Positions 37,191 through 50,600 of a DNA stretch of 64,000 bases are shown piece after piece; the stretch's first letter is position 1, and every line of letters starts with the position of its first letter. Source of the stretch: Todiramphus chloris collaris (taxonomy: Eukaryota; Chordata; Aves; Coraciiformes; Alcedinidae). Position numbers and translations under genes: made by a program. Below the pieces are notes generated by a model, which did not search any database, was not told the DNA's origin, and saw only the letters and a program-made list of their open reading frames with translations. Location of the stretch: the NCBI GenBank assembly GCA_025345505.1, contig JANVCC010000076.1, forward strand, positions 6,187,577-6,251,576, read 5' to 3'.

Positions 37191-39677
37191 TTGTTTACTT
37201 TCTGACTCTTACAGGTCTTCACATATGTAACCCATGGAGAAAAGATGTTGAATGTTTATGTTCTCATTATAATTTTCTTAGTTACCCTTTTTATGAATCA
37301 AGGTCAAGAAAATATTCAGAATCATCAGTTTAAGAGTAATAACATGTGGTGAGATGCATGAACTGAGTAGAGTACATATAGGGAGGACATGTCCTTCATT
37401 CGCTTGTAAATTTTCTGCCTTCTGGATGCGCCTTTCTTCAGCCCTTATCCTCTTCCATATAGAGTCAGTATTGTCACTTTACTGATGACATGTCAAGGCA
37501 GTTGCCAGGGAATGAATCACCAAACCTTTGTTTCAGTAGTGACAAGAACTTTTAAAAGCTCACTCCATCCTTTAGATAGCTGAAGGGCTAAGCCAAAGTA
37601 GCCATAGCTTGTTAATATCACATTGTAAAAGACCGTCCCTCAATGCATGTTTATTGATGTCTGTTTACAAATAACTTGAGAGCAGATGTCAATACAACTC
37701 AGTGCATGAATGCTTGCTGAAGGTAATCATACAAAGCATTCAAAAGAGTATTTAATGAATTAATATAGCTGCTGAAACAAATATCCTTTGAAAAATGGTT
37801 TTGATATTAGCTCAACTCTTACCTATACTTCAGAGATGGCATCTGAACAAAAATGTAGAAAGGAACAATCTAAAATACATTTCCTGGTAACAGACACACA
37901 TTTGAAAGGCTACTTTTGAGTGAAGTAGAAATACATTCAGAAGTAGAAATAGTTCTGATAGTGTTGTGCATTTAATGGCCTACTCATAAAAATGTAGTAG
38001 TGCTGGTGAAATGTGCTGCATGACTTCTTGATGGTTTTTTTGAAGTGGAGGGTTTCTTACTTCTCTGATCATTTCATTTATTTCAACAGGAATAGGAAGA
38101 TACTTGAAGAGTAAAACATTATTCAGCATGAATAACAATGGCAGGTTCTATTTTGCTTTAGGATGGGAAAGACCATCTGTCAGATAATGGGAACCTTTCA
38201 CTCCACAAGATGATTTGCTCCAACTTTTGCATGACTCTGAATACCTTTAAAACTTAGATGTTTTACCACACAAGACACAAACTCATGGGCAAAACTTAAA
38301 GGAGGAGAAAAAGGCCTGCAGAATTAACCCCCAAATGACAAATTACTTATTTTGAAATTAGATGCTCAGCTTTCAGGAAATAGTCAACCACATAAAAAGT
38401 GAATTTATAGAAAAGCAAGGAGAGGATTCACTGATGGTCATTGTTAACAAAAAAGATAGTAGGTTTGCATATTAGTTGTAAAATATTTCTGTGAAATTTC
38501 TAGTCATCTCAACTGGTAGCTGAATTCACAACAAATATTAACTTATCCAAAGAACCCAACTAATCAATAATTTACATGGAAGTCTTGCTTGGTGGAGCTA
38601 GCATTTTTTACCAACAGCTCTTTTGAAGAATATCCTTGCAAATAACTCTGATAAATATTTGCCTTTTCTGGTCAGGATGCTTGATGTCAAAAAGCTACCA
38701 CTTTATAAAAGGACCAGAATTATTGGGGTTGTTATTTCTTCATACGAACAGCACCAGAAGCTCAAAATTTCCAGTGTCAAAATATTTTTGAAAATACATA
38801 TTTTTGATCAAGCAAACAATTTACTTCAACAGAATTGTATTATAACTGAGTTCCCAGTTACTTAAAGATGTCTGAAAACAATGTAAACAAATACCTCTAT
38901 TTCAAAATGATTGCAGTTGAGACATTCCTTTTACATAAAAATTTATTTCCAAAAGTTTTAGAGACAGAATTTAATGTAAATCATGACATGAGTGGATAAC
39001 ATTCTTAGGCTCAACAAATTTTGTGTTCCTGGAGAGTAACATTCCACTGATTTTATTTTTAAACCAGCTGCACACTTCAGCTTTAGTTTTGGGTGTATTA
39101 ATTCATAAAAAAAGTACAACATGATGGTAAAACAAGTTTTATGTCATCCCTAGAGAAAAAAATAACAGAGGGAAAATGAATATGTAAAGTAATAAAACCC
39201 CTTAGTCAGTCTTACAGAGCAAAGTAGAGGGCAAAATCCCCGGGTGGTGTTAAAATCACCTCAATCCAATTAGTCTGTGCTGATTTACACCAGCTGAGGT
39301 TCAGGAGGTGAATGCCTGAGGTACAGACATGAACTACATAAAGTACTCTAACTTTTGAGGATGCTTCTGTCTTCAAGTCAGTAGTGTGTTACTCAGGCGC
39401 TTTGATTATATTCATATTTATCTCTTGCCATTTGCATGAGTTAAGGTGTCGAGACAGCTGGTTTTCACTTGCGTAGCTAGTAACACTAATTTCTCAAGTT
39501 TTTTACAGTAGTCTGTTAATCCCAATGTATGCATATCTACTGTGACTTTTCAGTGCCTTTCCAGATTTAACTAGCATTGGAAATGTGTCTCTTCAAATCT
39601 GTGCCTCATATTTCAGAGGTCATAGCTAAGCTGAAGCTTTCAGATTTATGCATTTTAATTCTTCTGCTTTTGCACTT
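37191..39677. other. Unique AT-rich sequence with a possible old repeat remnant
   Basis: No gene was recognised; the longest frame wholly inside is 80 codons (38623-38865 plus). At 39278-39302 the string 'gatttacaccagctgaggtt' resembles a motif that recurs in ancient amniote interspersed repeats, but the flanks are too decayed to assign a family. Confidence 0.5.
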
Positions 39678-40140
39678 ATAGAATCATAGAATTATAGAAT
39701 GGTTTGGGTTGGAAGGGACCTTGAATATCATTTGGTTCTAACACCCCTGCCATGGGCAGGGACACTTCCCTCTACACCATGTTGCTCAAAGCCCCATCCA
39801 ACCTGGTCTTGAACACATCCTGTAATGGAGCATCCACAGCTTCCCTGGGCAAGTTCTGCCAGTGTCTCACCACCCTCAGTGAAGAATTTATTCCTCGTTT
39901 CTAATCTAAATCTACACTCTTCTCATTTCAAGCCATTACCCCTCATCCTATCACTACAAGCCCTTGAAAATGTCCCTCCCCAGCTTCTTGCAAGACCTCT
40001 TCAGATACCAGAAGGCCACAATGAGCTCTCCTCAGAGCCTTCTTTTCTCCAACTCCATCAGCCTGTCCTTGTAGAAGAGGTGTTCCAGCCCTCTGATCAC
40101 CTTTGTGGCCACCTTCTGGACCCACTCCAACATATTATTG
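39678..40140 (-). mobile_element. CR1 LINE, minus strand, about 460 bp
   Basis: Terminal repeats (atagaatc, atagaatt, atagaatg) begin at 39678, followed by the conserved 'ggttggaagggacc' block, the 3' untranslated region and the ORF2 C-terminus. The minus-strand peptide MLEWVQKVATKVIRGLEHLF is readable near 40070-40135 and then runs into LMELEKRRL with a small deletion. The copy is 5'-truncated at about 40140. It has the same tail type as the copies at 43768 and 51631. Confidence 0.94.
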
Positions 40141-41846
40141 CACTGAATCCTTGTGAAATATTGTATTGATTTTTCTAATTCCAATGCATCTGTTTTCAGA
40201 ATCTTTCTAGTCTCTCTTACCTTAACTGACCACTTAAATGATTGAGTTAGACACATCTTTCTTTTAGTTTCTCCAATCAAAATATGCTTCTGAATTTAGC
40301 ATATATTAAAATGGTTTTCTGTGGTTTGAATTCTAAGCTACAGAATATTCTGTTAAGGGCAAGTGAGCCTGAAAACCTCATCACTACCGGCACATTTCAA
40401 GGCCATCCTATTTGCAGTTCTGCCTATTGTGCCTGAATATTTGCTGTTAGATGGGTAACAAATAGATTGAAATTTACTTTGTGTAGCTTACTGTCTGTAA
40501 ACTTATATATAAAAATAGGAAGGGTGATATTCACTATTATTGTATATGTTCCTACTATGATATGAGGCTGTCTGGAAATCACAGTGAAACCTTTTGAATC
40601 TATTTTAAAGAGAAGGTACTATATAAAATATAAAGAGTTGCTGCAATTACATCAGGTAGAATTCAGTTTGCAAGAGCTGTTGAACTTTGGAGCACAAGCC
40701 AATTACCAACAGGAGTCAGGAATTGTTCCCCCTGGAGCAATTATCTGAACTATATGGGAAGTAACAGGGATTTCCATCCTGAAATGTTTTAAATTCTTTC
40801 AGTTTTGAGGGAAACAGTTTCATACCCAGCAATTGCAAATCATTCCGAGGCACTTGCCTAGCCAGAGCTATACAGCTATGGACTGCGTCCCACAGTCATT
40901 GAAAAAAACCCATCCAACAGTGCTGCTATTACAAAAACTAGGAATAAACTCTGTAACACATGAAGAGAGCTAAGGGGCTATCTCTCTTTGGCTCCATGGT
41001 TGCCAATTAAGGAATTTTTCTCTGTGTATAGTGGTGATACTGGTCTCTTGTGCTAGAGAGAGCTCTTGTCATGAACTGTGCTCATGAAATTGGCTTTTGC
41101 TTTACTTCTTGTGTTCCTACTTCAGAACATGGGTGGTTTTCACACTAGTTTTCCTCTGCACTGAACCAGGTCAAACACCGATACACAAGGTGGCAGAGCT
41201 GAGCCAGAGTTTAGGTGAGTGCAGAGCCCTGGGACCCCCTTTTCCCAGTTCCTGGTCCTCCACAGTGCTGAGCAAGATGCGTCAGTGTTACTTCTTGACA
41301 AGACAGAGATTCTGTCCACGTCAGTACTGTATGGGGGTAACATGTCCATCGGGAAAAGGGTCCATTTGCATAGCAAGCCCCCTGGCTATTAACGGAAACT
41401 AATTTTCATCCCCTCCACGGAGGTCTTTGCCATGGCAGGCAAAGACATTTATGAATGTATACAGATAACCTTGCTCAGACTCCTCTGCTTCCCTGGACCT
41501 TTATAATGCACTTCTTCAAGCCTGGCATCAGCCTTACCTCCTGCACAACAGCTGAAAAGTCCCCACATTTTTGCTGTTGCAGCCTAACCCGTAAAGGTTC
41601 ACTTGACAATGCTGTGGCATGTCCTCTTCTGTAACTGCCCTATGGAGCCTAATAACAACAGCAGTAACACATTTCTTGCTGTTGGAAGGACGCAAGTGGT
41701 GGCAGTCACTACAGGGTAATTGAAAGCAAAGTACATCAAATACGGGCTCAGTTCAGAATAATCAGTTTAGGGAAGACTGTAGAGCCGTACATTGGGACTG
41801 CACAATTCAACAGTTTGGCTACAGAGATTTATTTCAGAGATTTACC

Positions 41847-41863
41847 TTTTTTTTTTTTTTTTT
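41847..41863. repeat. Poly(T) run, 17 nt
   Basis: Uninterrupted T from 41847 to 41863. No adjoining minus-strand gene-like sequence suggests a processed pseudogene. Confidence 0.9.
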
Positions 41864-42614
41864 CTTAGTGAATTTACAACTTTTGAAAGGCTTCATGCTG
41901 ATGGCCATGGAAATGGAAATCCTTTATTCACAAAAAACAAGTAGAGGCAGTACCAGCTTTCTAACACTAATATGGCTCAAGTGCAACTCTGTCCTAACGA
42001 AATTATTACAGCCTTTACCTTCTTTCATGACTTTGCGGGGAAATTAGTGGGCAGGCTGATAAGAGACAGATGAGTGTTTTATTTTCCTTAGGAGAATACA
42101 CAGTATTCAGTGTGGGGAAGATATAGATCATCACATGCATTCATACTGTATGCTACAGCCATCATATGATGGAAATTTCTAGTCAACATAGGTTTCATTT
42201 AGAAGTTAAACAGTAATTTACTCCTGCTAGTGCTACTTTTTGTGTGTTGGGAAATCTGTACGTGTCCCAGGACAGGGATGATACTTGTCACTCCAAGAAA
42301 GAGTTGAGCCCTGTACTGAAGGCAGGACTAGACTTAAGAACAGTAGCTAAGATGAAGATGAAATGTAATATATCTAATACTTAAAACATCTTTCTTAACA
42401 TTTCCCATATCATTTCCATTAGTGTGAAATAAAAAGTATGTTTACAACAGGAAATCTGTAAAGAATTTGAAATTTCACAGTTTGTGTGATCTTTATCTAG
42501 GTGTTATGGCATAATACATGGTATATGGTTCATTCTCTAGAGTAAAAAAATAAATGAAATGCGCATGGAGCCACGACTAGGACTTTAGGTAGTGTGTGCA
42601 TCTATTTATATAGA

Positions 42615-42650
42615 TACACACACACACACACATATATAGATATATATATA
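42615..42650. repeat. Compound (AC)n-(TA)n microsatellite
   Basis: About nine AC units (42615-42632) pass directly into TA-rich units broken by 'ga' (42632-42650). Such compound dinucleotide arrays are usually length-polymorphic. Confidence 0.9.
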
Positions 42651-43210
42651 CACATAATCTGCTTTAGTTCATCCAAGAAGTTACTATTCAAAACCTCCTC
42701 AGAGAAATTAGTTACCTCCCACTGTGATAAATGAAGTGGGTTCAGGGAGGTGCATCTACACTTGGGGGCACTAACAGCAGTGTTTCCTTTGTATCTTTTC
42801 TCTGAATTATCTGTATGCATAAATACCCACAGTACAGCCAAACATCTAGGTCACCTCTAAATCTTTAAACAATGAGATTCCCTAAACAGGAACAGTTACT
42901 GAGCTTTGAAAGCAAAAATTGTTCTGTCCAATCTTGTCTAAGGAAGTGGCTGGAGTTTATAGCAGCAGATGCTCCCTACCCCGTGCTGTTTTCCAGGCAG
43001 TTAGGTTGATGCCATTTCTATTTGATTTTCAAGGAGACTTTAAACAAGGTGCACATATTATTATGGTGGCCCAGAGGTCCTCAGCTCACAACTCTTAGGC
43101 TACATGCAGCTTTTCCAAGAGGTTCCCCGGAAGCTTCTAACTGAAGATTACAGCACAATTATTTTGTTTTCTGCATACAGACCCTGCAAGGTGACTTTTT
43201 AAACTTAGGA

Positions 43211-43236
43211 AAATGAAATATGAAATGAAATGAAAT
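43211..43236. repeat. (TGAAA)n pentanucleotide array
   Basis: Five slightly imperfect TGAAA units. Confidence 0.8.
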
Positions 43237-43737
43237 GGAGTTAGTCCCTTGTGAAGCTATATGAAACATTTTGTTCTATTGTGTTGTACAATACTCTCCG
43301 TCCAAATAGAAAATTATATGGATGAAAGTTTTCCCACTGAAAAAAAAAAAAATCATGTGAAAGCTTGTAAACATATGTGACTTCAACCATCTGTGCAAAT
43401 CATAATCATAACTTTGGACCCACAGCACACAGTAAAAATCAGCTACAGTCAACAGTGACACTATTGACCTTGACCCAGAGTGCTGGACATATTTAAGTAG
43501 CAATCTTTCTACTTATATCTCAGTACATATGGATTTCTGCTTTTCTTTTGCTACAGACTGTATCCTTACCTAACCATTATTATATGCTGATTCCATCTGT
43601 CCTTCTTTCCCAGATGAAATGACAAATGTCTAACTGGGAAATAATGACAGCAGTACTGTGAATAACCACAATGGAAGCTGAGAAGGGGAGTCAGATTTAG
43701 CTGACTACTTTCTGAATGTGCTGCTGCATGCTACAAA

Positions 43738-43767
43738 ACATGCACACCCACACACATACACATGCAC
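43738..43767. repeat. CA-rich tract next to a CR1 tail
   Basis: Degenerate 'cacacacata' sequence directly abuts the terminal repeat of the CR1 that starts at 43768. Confidence 0.7.
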
Positions 43768-44663
43768 ATAGAATCATAGAATCATAGAGTTGCCAGGGTT
43801 GGAAGGGACCTTAAAGATCATCTAGTTCCTACACCCCTGCCATGGGAAGGGACACCTCCCACTAGAGCAGGTTGCTCAGAGCCCCATCTAGCCTGGTCAT
43901 CCATCCTTCAAAGGATGGGGCTTCCACCACCTCCCTGGGCAACCTGTTCCAGTGTCTCACCACCCTCATGGTGAAGAAATTCTTCCTAATGTTTAACCTG
44001 AATAGACCTATGTCTAACTTTAATCCATTCCCTCTAGTCCTATCACTGCCCAACAGCCTGAAAAGTCCCTCCCCAGCTTTCTTGTAGCTCCCTTAAGATA
44101 CTGGAAGGCCACAAGAAGGTCTCCCCGGAGCCTTCTTTTTTCTAGACTGAACAACCCCAACTCTCTCAGTCTGTCCCCAGAGGAGAGGTGCTCCAGCCCT
44201 CTGATCATCCTCATGGCCCTTCTCTGGACACGTTCCAGCACATCCATCTTTCCTGTAACAGGGGCTCCAGAACTGGATGCAGTACTCCAGGTGGGGTCTC
44301 ATGAGAGTGGAGTAGAAGGGGAGAATCACATCCCTCGACCTGCTGGCCACGCTTCTCTTGATGCATCGCAGGAAACGATTGGCTTTCTGGGCTGTGAGAG
44401 CACACTGATGGCTCATGTTGAGCTTCTCATCCACCAGCACTCCCAAGTCCTTGTCTTCAGGGCTGCTCTCAAGCCAGGCACTGCCCAGCCTATATTGGTG
44501 CTTGGGAAGACCCTGCGTTTGGCCTTGTTGAACTTCATGAGGTTGGCAAGGGCTCACCTCTCCAGCCTGTCAAGGTCCCTCTGGATGGCATCCCTTCCCT
44601 CCAGCGTGCCAGCCGCCCCACACAGCTTGGTGTAGTCGGCAAACTTGCTGAGGGTGCACTCAA
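43768..44663 (-). mobile_element. CR1 LINE, minus strand, about 900 bp
   Basis: The terminal repeats (atagaatc twice, then a variant) start at 43768, with a complete 3' region, the ORF2 C-terminus and the palm up to the catalytic box. It is 5'-truncated at about 44663, just upstream of that box. It is the most complete 3' CR1 copy in the window and is close in sequence to the copy at 51631. A shared subfamily is inferred from matching tail blocks such as 'ggatggggcttccaccacct'. Confidence 0.96.
43862..44660 (-). pseudogene. CR1 ORF2 reverse-transcriptase C-terminus, frameshifted
   Basis: The N-terminal end (44632-44650) reads KFADYTKLCG. The palm box should be FADD, and here the second catalytic aspartate codon is TAC (Tyr). 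The frame from 44557 then carries EDKDLGVLVDEKLNMSHQCA and RPHLEYCIQFWSP. A frameshift moves the conserved DVLERVQRRAMRMIRGLEHL and LGLFSLEKRRLRGD blocks to the frame starting at 44247, and a second moves DRTRGNGLKLD and HWNRLPREVVEAPS to the frame at 43862-44053. The loss of aspartate and two frameshifts make it inactive. Confidence 0.9.
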
Positions 44664-47600
44664 ACATACATAATACAGAGTTTCCCTCTTTAACTTCTTT
44701 TTCCCAAGATGAGTCATTATGAGGCTAGAGTCTCACGTCCTCCTGGTCTGATCCTGGAGAAAAGAGTCAGGACAACCTTCCACCATGGCACTTTCCCGAT
44801 GCAGGACTTAACCCATAGGGCTGTAGACAGCTGAGCATAATTTAAGGACCTCCAAGGCTTTTCTAAATTGCACTGGAGATTGAAGAACAACAAATATGAT
44901 TTATAGCCACCTTGTTTTACCTTCTTTCCTCAGCCATACCAAGCTTATTCTGGCTTCAGTTTAAGCATCCAAATTAGTTCATTTTATATTTTTTTTCATG
45001 CAATTCATGATAGGCATAAAATGTGATGCCTTCATGAGGTCCTTTTGGCCTTGTAAATCTCCACAAGAAAGATAAAAATGTATTGTGTAAGTTTTATGAT
45101 ATTGCCAACCCATTTCTCAAAAATGCAGCTGATTGTAACTGCATTCTTTGTAAGGGATCTGCAGCAATGACAACAAAATGCTTTCTGTTTTGAAAAAACA
45201 GGTTTTTAAATCATTAAAATCATTAAGGATTGTTAGAGGCTTTGTAAAGAAAAAGGATTGCAGTAATAAGAATAATGTACAATATAGATTCCTTATATAT
45301 CAGAAATGAGGTTTAATTAGCTGAAATTGTGTGACATTGTGTTAAATGGGGCATATCACAGTATACCCTACAAGAATGTAATGTAAGATCGAGATGTATT
45401 ACATTAAAAATTGATGCTATTAAACTAGGTAGCTGTTCATAGCTTGTGATACCCCAAAATAACTCTATGGATACATCTATAGGATTGCTGTAAAGACCAA
45501 AAAGTGATATCTGTGAGTAAAAAAAGAAGTGAGAATTGATGTTAGTATTAATAAGAATATAGCAAATAAGCAAATAGGTTATCAAATAAGGATCTTAAGA
45601 ATCTGATATTTTATTTTAGTCCAGTTTTTCATTCACTTTTCTTTCCATGGCCTTGTGTTTTGAGCTCTTACTGATGTAAACAGCTTTCTTATATTTGCCT
45701 GCTGCAGTCCATGGGTTAAGGCACATCTTAGAACTGAGCATGGAGCATATCCCAGTGGAAAAGGACCCATTTCTGCTCCATTCAAAACTAGCTGATTTCT
45801 GCAGGAATGCAACTGAGTCATGCTACAGCTACTGGCAAACAGATACTTAACTTACTAGCACCAGCTGTAACATCCAGTGGGATGTAACTCAAAGCTCCAC
45901 TGACAACAGTTTGTGCGTTCTGGTGACTGCCTGCTACTTCATCATCTTGTTACCCAATTTAATAGCTATACTTTTTGACTAAGAATGAGATGAGAGATAC
46001 CAGTCTGCAAGTAAATTGCACTTTGACTCCAAACGAAAGACTTTTTCAGTGGTGAAGACTTAGCTTGGCAGACTGTTGGGTTTGTTTCCTTTCTAAAGTT
46101 CTGCCTGGTCTAAATTATCAGGTAGTGATCATCATTTAAGTGATCATAGCAGTTGTGCCATCACACTTTAGAACAACCTTACCTAAACGACAAAGGTAAC
46201 GTGCAATGGCTCTTTCACATCTCTAGGTATTAGGAAGTAAAAATAAAGCCATAGGTTTGAAAATACTAAGAAATATAATAGCAGACTTTCAAGAAGAAGA
46301 AATCCAAGGTGCATAGTAAGAAATCTGAGTGTTACCCTCCCACCCACTTTGGTACTGTGAAAGGGTTATGCAATTTCCCAAAGACTACAGTTTCTTTTTC
46401 TAAAAATTGCTTGGTGATAGAGAACTGCAGCTCGTTCTATGCTGCACTTTTCAAGCATTCTGGCAAAGAGAAATGTCACAGAGAAATCAGTATGAGTGGT
46501 TCAGAATATTTGCTACCACGGGAGGAAGTCCCTTTGGGATAACCGCAGTGCCCAGAATTGCTGTCAGAGCCCTGAAAGTTATGTCTATGACAGAGACAAT
46601 TAATGGACAACGCGATCATTGTCCTCATAAAACCAATGCTTCTCAGAAAACTGTAAAATATACTCTGCTTAAAACTATATAAATCCATCCAAATAATTAT
46701 TATTTCTCCCAGCATCCCTTTTCTTGCAATTTGTCTGAATGGCCTCTGAACCCAGTCATTGCTTCATCCATTTCAAGGACTTCTGGCCTTGTGAAATAAT
46801 AACATGTCACATTCAGGGGCAATATCCTGTGAAAACCAATTGGTGTGTTCACTCAGATCCCAATCTATACTATTATATATTATTCATATATTTTCAGTGT
46901 GCTGAGAAACCTTCCCTGTACAGACCTGTTTGTTAGCTCACACCATTTTAATTGAAGTCTAAATATGTTGACTTCATGATCTTTACTTCTTATTTAGATT
47001 AGTGTTTTAGGCTTATAATTTACTGTCTGCTGGAGTTTAATCTTATCCTAGATGGAGACCACAAAAACAAGGGAAAAAGCAGGTCTTAATGCTGTTGTAA
47101 TGAAAGGAAGTCAATGACCTCTGTGGAAGCACATCTTCTGGCAAAGGACAGAAGAATTTAATTCTTCAAACTCTGGACATCTTCATTTTTAGTGTAGTGG
47201 TTTTATGGTTCTTAGGACACAAGTTATATCCGTCTGAATGTTATGAATTAAATTGAGAATTAAACATGTGAAAAGGCCATTTATGTGATAAAAAGTAAGG
47301 TAGACTGTGATAGAAAGAAAGCACGAATAATGTGCTCCAGAGTTTGAGTAGTAAAAAAACAAGAGGAGAACTCAATGAAACATGCAACAGCAGTAGCATC
47401 ATTTCTGCTGAATAGTGGCAGCAGGACATTTTATGCCTTGTATTTTGAGACACTGGGTAGAAAGAAGTCTGTGACCTCAATAGGCACACTGTGCTTTTTT
47501 CTTTGCCTTTGTTCTAGGTTTGCCTTTTTATTGAGAGTCTATTTATGGAGATGGTCTGCAGCAGAGCCATGCTCTTGTGCAAGAAGGTGGTATGTCATGC

Positions 47601-50600
47601 TGTGTTTTCTTTTAGGACCAAGATCTTCCCCTTTGTGGAAGACCATTGATAGTTCTTGCATGTCATAGATGGCAGGGAGAGGAACTGGGTGGATTGCTCG
47701 CTCGCTTGAAGGAAAAGGACATTTTGCGTATTTGGAAGCAAGAAAATATCGGAGCCCAGAAGATAAATAAATATCCCTTGCCTTATTTCTCCCTCACTTT
47801 AAACAAACAAAGAAACTACACAGAATTCTTTTCAGTTATATCTTCTTAGTTATACCTTACAAACAGATTTGGATTCTGAGAAAGCCTTGAAAAGAGCCTC
47901 CAAAGAAGCAGAAATAGGAACTTTAAAAGAACTTTAAAAAAACCTCCCATTCCATATAAGTGATATTGTTTCATCAATCCTAAACTAAGATGTACTGGGT
48001 GGCACTGGCTTGGACACGTAGCTCCGCTCTGTAAGTAGATCTGTCCTAGGGCTGTAAGTCAGTGAAGCAATTAGAAGTCTCTGGATCTGCATGAATTTTA
48101 TGATTGGATCTTAGTGTAGAAATACAGGGATCTCTTAAATGAATGGATAGAATGAAAGTTAAAAGCAAATTAACTAAAACTGACATGAGGGAAAAAAAAG
48201 ATTAAAGATGATGCTTGGCTGCCAAGGCTTCTCCTGGTAATAGAAGAAAATAAGCTACATATCCTTTTGCTTTCTTCCTCAGTCCACAAAGGCCTTATAG
48301 CCAAAACATTGCATCTAAGCCTAGTTTCTGTTTTGGTAAATGTGTTTCACTAACCTATTATACTACTGATTAATAATTAGTAAGTTGATTTTAGAGGCTC
48401 TTTCAGGTTAATTACTTTCTTTAAAATAATGACAAAATTTAATCTAGTTGGAAGTCAATAACTATTTTTGGTATTTAAAATATGCACAGCACCAGTAAGT
48501 GGCTGAAAAAAAGCCTATCTTCATCATAGTTTAATTAAGCTACTGAGAAATAGCTGGTTGCTATAATCCCCGATTTTTATCTCTTTTAAAGGAGTATTCT
48601 TCATTTATTAAATTATCCTTTCTTCAGTTTTGAATTTGCTGATACTAATCTGGCAATTCCTTTCATTCCCTTATTAGAGGTTTTTTTTTTCTTTAACTGA
48701 AACATTAATGTCTTAAAGCATTCTCACGGAATTTTAATTCTCCAATCTGAAATCCCAACTCCATGCAAGATAATGGAAAAGGTCTCATCTACTTCAACAG
48801 GATCAAGATTTCATTCTGGCATAGAAATAACAAGCTTTGTAAGTGAAAGCATGAGGAAGGTATTCAAATTTGTGACAAACTGTCTGTCTAACCTTTATGG
48901 TTTTTAAGTGCAACACTGTCTGAATGCACAACATTGCTAATGGAAACTGGTGGTTTACTTTGCTCTCTAGGTTCAGTATTAGCACAGGGATCTAAGACGC
49001 AGGTAAAACCTCTTGCACCAGCCATGAAAGGAGTTATGAGAGCAATAGCTGGATTATTAAATGAAAGGAGAAGGTGCCTATCTGCTTTCATCTGTGCTTG
49101 GTAGCTTTCTTTTCTCAAAGAATAAGGTATGTGCCAAAGGAGGGCTGTGGGCTCCCAGAGCCCAAAGAGAAGACAGTGGAGAGGAATCGACAGGGAGGTT
49201 ACAGACATAAAAGCTTTGCAGAAGTCAAGCTGCCTCATTGTGTGAATATAGAGGATAGCTCAGGTCAGGGGAATTTACAGACCTGTAAGCAATACCCAGA
49301 AGACAGACCCTGGACCGTGTTTATGCATTAGTCTGAATGTGTCTCACCTTTGAGGAATACTTATCATAGCAGGTTTTGAAGAAGCTGCCTAGGCATCATT
49401 TTAGTCAACTTCTGCCAGGTGTTTCCACTTGGAGATATTTGCAGGATCCAACGTGCCTGGATCTACTGAAACTATGGTAGCTAGTAGCTACATAAGTGCA
49501 GCACTAGCTATGGTCTGGGCAAACATTAATGACAGATTTCTATTTTGGTTATAGGCCTGAGATCTGACAGCAAAGAAAGGAAGATGAAAGGGGTTGGACA
49601 TGATCTCAATTCTTAAAAGTATTTAAACAAACAACAATGACAAAAACCCAAACAATCCCAGTTTTAGGAGACTATAAAGTAGTTTAACTTTTTAAATACA
49701 GAAAACTAAGATGGAATAGTAATAGGAAAGGATTGTAAACCAACTTCTTGTCCATTCTGTCCTTGCAGGCAGAACCATTGTCTCAGCCAGCTCAATGGCT
49801 TTCTAAAGTGCAGCAAACTCTGCACAAACCCTCTGGACACCTTTCTGAAGTGCCTTGGGCCCAGCAGTGTCATCAATTCCTGTTCCTCTGAGCAATATCT
49901 TGGCTGCTTTCAGAGCTGGAGGCTCTCTTCTCCTTGACACCCTTCTTGTAGCCCTTCATCCTCATAACTCTAATTTCCTAAAAATCTCCTCTCTGTGTCT
50001 GTGCAATTCCTACAAAAGAACATTTTCCCTCATCCTCCAGAGAGTTATATATGGTTTTCAACCCCCTTTTTAAGGAGCATAGTGCCTACGCTAAAGAATC
50101 AGAAAGAGTACAGTCTGTCATATGACTGCTCTTGCTAAAATCCTCATAAAGTAAAATGGTCCTCCTACTTCTGTTGCCATGACAATGACCATTTCTACAG
50201 AAAGCCACACTGTAGTTAAGAAACATATTATGCGGCAGTTTTAACAAAGCATCAGCATCATAACAATTTCCTTACTGAATCAAACTAACAAGCTGCCAAG
50301 CCCAATATCCCTTTTCTGACAGTGACTGGTACCAGATGCTTGAGAGAAAGATGACAAAAAACTAGTTTTAAGAAATTACTGAGCAAACTGTCCATAAGGG
50401 ATGTTTCTAACTGCTTTTAGTTAGAGATTAATTCGTGGCATAAATCAAGGATTTGCATTGTTTTTTGACTACATAGCTTTCCTATGCAATGTAACTGCAT
50501 ATCTTCTCACTAGGCATATAAATGCTCATTTTTCTTTAAGCATCTTCTAAAATCTTATTTCCAAAGTTGTCTGTGGCTGTGAGTTACAGTCAATAGTTTT

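Larger units (their letters stand above)
40141..43737. other. Unique sequence with short simple repeats
   Basis: No gene was recognised. A 101-codon plus frame at 41097-41402 and a 78-codon minus frame opposite it lie in a GC-richer patch with no motif. Simple repeats present are a T run (41847-41863), CA/TA dinucleotides (42615-42650), a TGAAA array (43211-43236) and an A run near 43340. Confidence 0.55.

Noticed and set aside
41190..41330. Sequence around 'ggcagagctgagccagagtt', reminiscent of old tRNA-derived SINE text
   Set aside because: The resemblance is limited to a short stretch. No A/B box pair or tail can be placed, so it is not called as a SINE.
44093..44635. Overlapping long frames on both strands (140 and 154 codons)
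   Set aside because: The minus frame is CR1 ORF2. The plus frame is merely its complement and is not a separate gene.
48888..49238. 116-codon minus-strand open frame
   Set aside because: The longest frame outside CR1, but overlapped by another long frame on the plus strand and without any domain motif. It is within chance expectation for 64 kb.
49740..50060. GC-richer patch read as a possible exon or pseudogene on the minus strand
   Set aside because: Translated in the minus frames, it gives stretches of about 45 residues ending in stops, with no recognisable family motif and no convincing splice boundaries.
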